From Gemmataceae bacterium (GTDB lineage: Bacteria; Planctomycetota; Planctomycetia; Gemmatales; Gemmataceae): a DNA stretch of 12,291 bases. The stretch lies in assembly GCA_947474875.1 (NCBI GenBank), contig CANJKY010000029.1, forward strand, positions 1-12,291, read 5' to 3'. A model generated the notes under the pieces. The model searched no databases, was not told the origin of the DNA, and saw nothing but the letters and a program-made list of their open reading frames with translations. Positions 11,111-12,291 of the stretch are shown piece after piece; the stretch's first letter is position 1; each line of letters opens with the position of its first letter. The translations under genes and the position numbers were made by a program.

Positions 11111-12279
11111 CTCCCCTCTCCCGCCCTCACCTCCCCTCGATTCTCCTCAATCGCCTGCGAATTCAGCCCTTGCGGCGATCCCGCCGTTCGGCTCCCTGGT
11201 GTACGAGTTTCCTCTCCCGTCCTCACGCCCCCTCGCCCGTTATCGAAATTTGCTGCTCCCGGTGCTGCTCCCGCGCCGCCGAACCCCGGCAGTTTGACCA
11301 CCGCGGCGGCGGCGTCCTGGAGACCGACGTGGGTGTACTTGTCCAGCGTCAGGACGATGGTGCTGTGCCGGGCCAGCTCCTTCGCGTCGTGCGGCTGAAC
11401 CCCGGCCTTCACCAGGCTGGTGATGAACCGGTGCCGCATGGCGTGGAAGTCCGCCGTCCGCCCCTCCCGGTCGCGATACGCCAGGAAGTCCGACTTCTGC
11501 CGCTCGGCCCGCTCCCCTGTGTTGCCGGCTTGTTCGATCCACACCGACCGGGCCACAGCGAGGTCGTGGCGGATGAGTTTAAACCCGGCGGTGTGCAACG
11601 CCCATTTGCCCGGCCACAGCCGGTCCTCCAGGGGGACCCCGGCCACCCACGACCGCAGGTAGACGACGAGTTCGGGGTGCAGAGGCACCTGATCTTTACG
11701 CCGGTGCTTGCTGTAGGCAGCCTCCACCGTGACCGTCGGCGGGTCGGCGTCGAGGGCGAACGACGCCGGGGTGAGACTGGCCAGTTCGCTCGCCCGGAGG
11801 CCGGTGTATGCGGCCACGGTGTACAGCGCCTCCCGCTGTGGGCCGCTCAGCCCGTACCGCTCCTGCCCGGTTCTGGTGGCCGAGAGCAACAGGGTGAACT
11901 CCTCTGCGGACAGAGGGCGACGGTTCTTGAGAATGCCCACGGTCGCGTTCACCTTCGCCAGGTGCCGGAACGGGTTGGTCAACTCCCGGTCCGTCTTCAC
12001 CAGCCAGTTGCCGAACGCCTTCACCGACTTCGCGTAGTGGTTGCTGGTGGACGGGCCGAACCCGCCCTCGCTCTTGGGCAGTACCCGGCGTTCGGCCAGC
12101 CACCGCTCGGCGGCGGTGGCGTCCAGGTCGGCGAGCTGCACGAACCCGCAGCCGGTGAACAGCAGCTCACACCGGCGGGCGGTCTGGCGGGCTTCCTTCG
12201 CCGTCGATTGTTTGTCGAGCAGGTGCCGCTCGTATTGGGTTAAAAGCGCGGTGAGGGGCATCCGCCGGTGGTCGGTCAC
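11064..12279 (-). CDS. int: Tyrosine integrase (site-specific recombinase), C-terminus undefined
   Basis: The reading frame starts at GTG 12279, close to the window edge and open beyond it, so the true start may lie outside; ATG 12261 is an alternative. Residues about 8-100 form the core-binding (SAM-like) domain. The catalytic domain follows, with R162 (TGLRASEL), K191/K195 in the beta hairpin (SKHRRK), H279 and R282 (HAMRH), H305 (LARHS) and nucleophile Y315 (DKYTHV). All six active-site positions are present. The enzyme would cut and join DNA at the neighbouring tRNA-Arg core. The frame has no stop after Y315: residues 390-406 are antisense of the tRNA half (giving SRTCNLRLRRP) and the frame stays open to 9061. 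The end given here is the far edge of the att core, not a stop codon. Confidence 0.85.
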
Positions 12280-12291
12280 GGGCGAGCGGAG

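Noticed and set aside
11063..12243. Rightward open frames across the integrase gene
   Set aside because: They are antisense to a complete tyrosine recombinase catalytic set and show no domains.

Overview
The window is a very GC-rich stretch of tailed-phage or prophage DNA. It runs from the head-tail joining genes to a leftward tyrosine integrase at the right edge. The host cannot be read directly. The base composition, the planctomycete-like integrase tail and the many unfamiliar tail proteins suggest a Gemmata-like planctomycete, but this is an inference.

Positions 1-4189 hold a tightly packed rightward siphovirus-style tail operon: a head-tail adaptor that is probably cut at the left edge, an HK97 gp10-like protein, a tail-terminator-like protein, an unassigned beta-rich protein, a probable tail tube protein, a tail assembly chaperone pair joined by a programmed -1 frameshift (C CCA AAA at 2710-2716), and a short tape measure protein. 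Several stops and starts overlap as TGATG or ATGA, which suggests translational coupling.

Positions 4196-5126 break the pattern. Three small leftward genes sit between the tape measure and the distal tail genes, with their own ribosome binding sites, a perfect 18-bp palindrome and a divergent control region. This looks like a moron cassette. One product is a small membrane protein with a glycine at every fourth position across 29 residues.

Positions 5298-8882 hold four rightward genes, probably baseplate, fibre or other virion proteins. One has 22 cysteines and another carries CxC and CxxC pairs. Positions 8958-10659 encode a membrane-anchored coiled-coil protein and a papain-fold-like protein with a polyproline linker; these could be a lysis pair or virion or secreted factors. 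A 26-bp perfect palindrome, likely a terminator, then precedes a small secreted protein (10727-10990).

Positions 11064-11110 match nucleotides 27-73 of a tRNA-Arg(CCG), with no 5' half. The integrase gene (leftward, start near 12279) reads straight into this site. Phage-type genes on one side of a tRNA 3' half and the integrase on the other is the attP arrangement, as in the lambda order tail - attP - int. The sequence may therefore come from an excised or virion genome, or from the junction of tandem elements, rather than from a simple prophage end. The integrase frame has no stop before or after the att site, so its true C-terminus is unclear.

No stretch over 300 bases lacks a gene. The largest gap is the divergent region 5127-5297.
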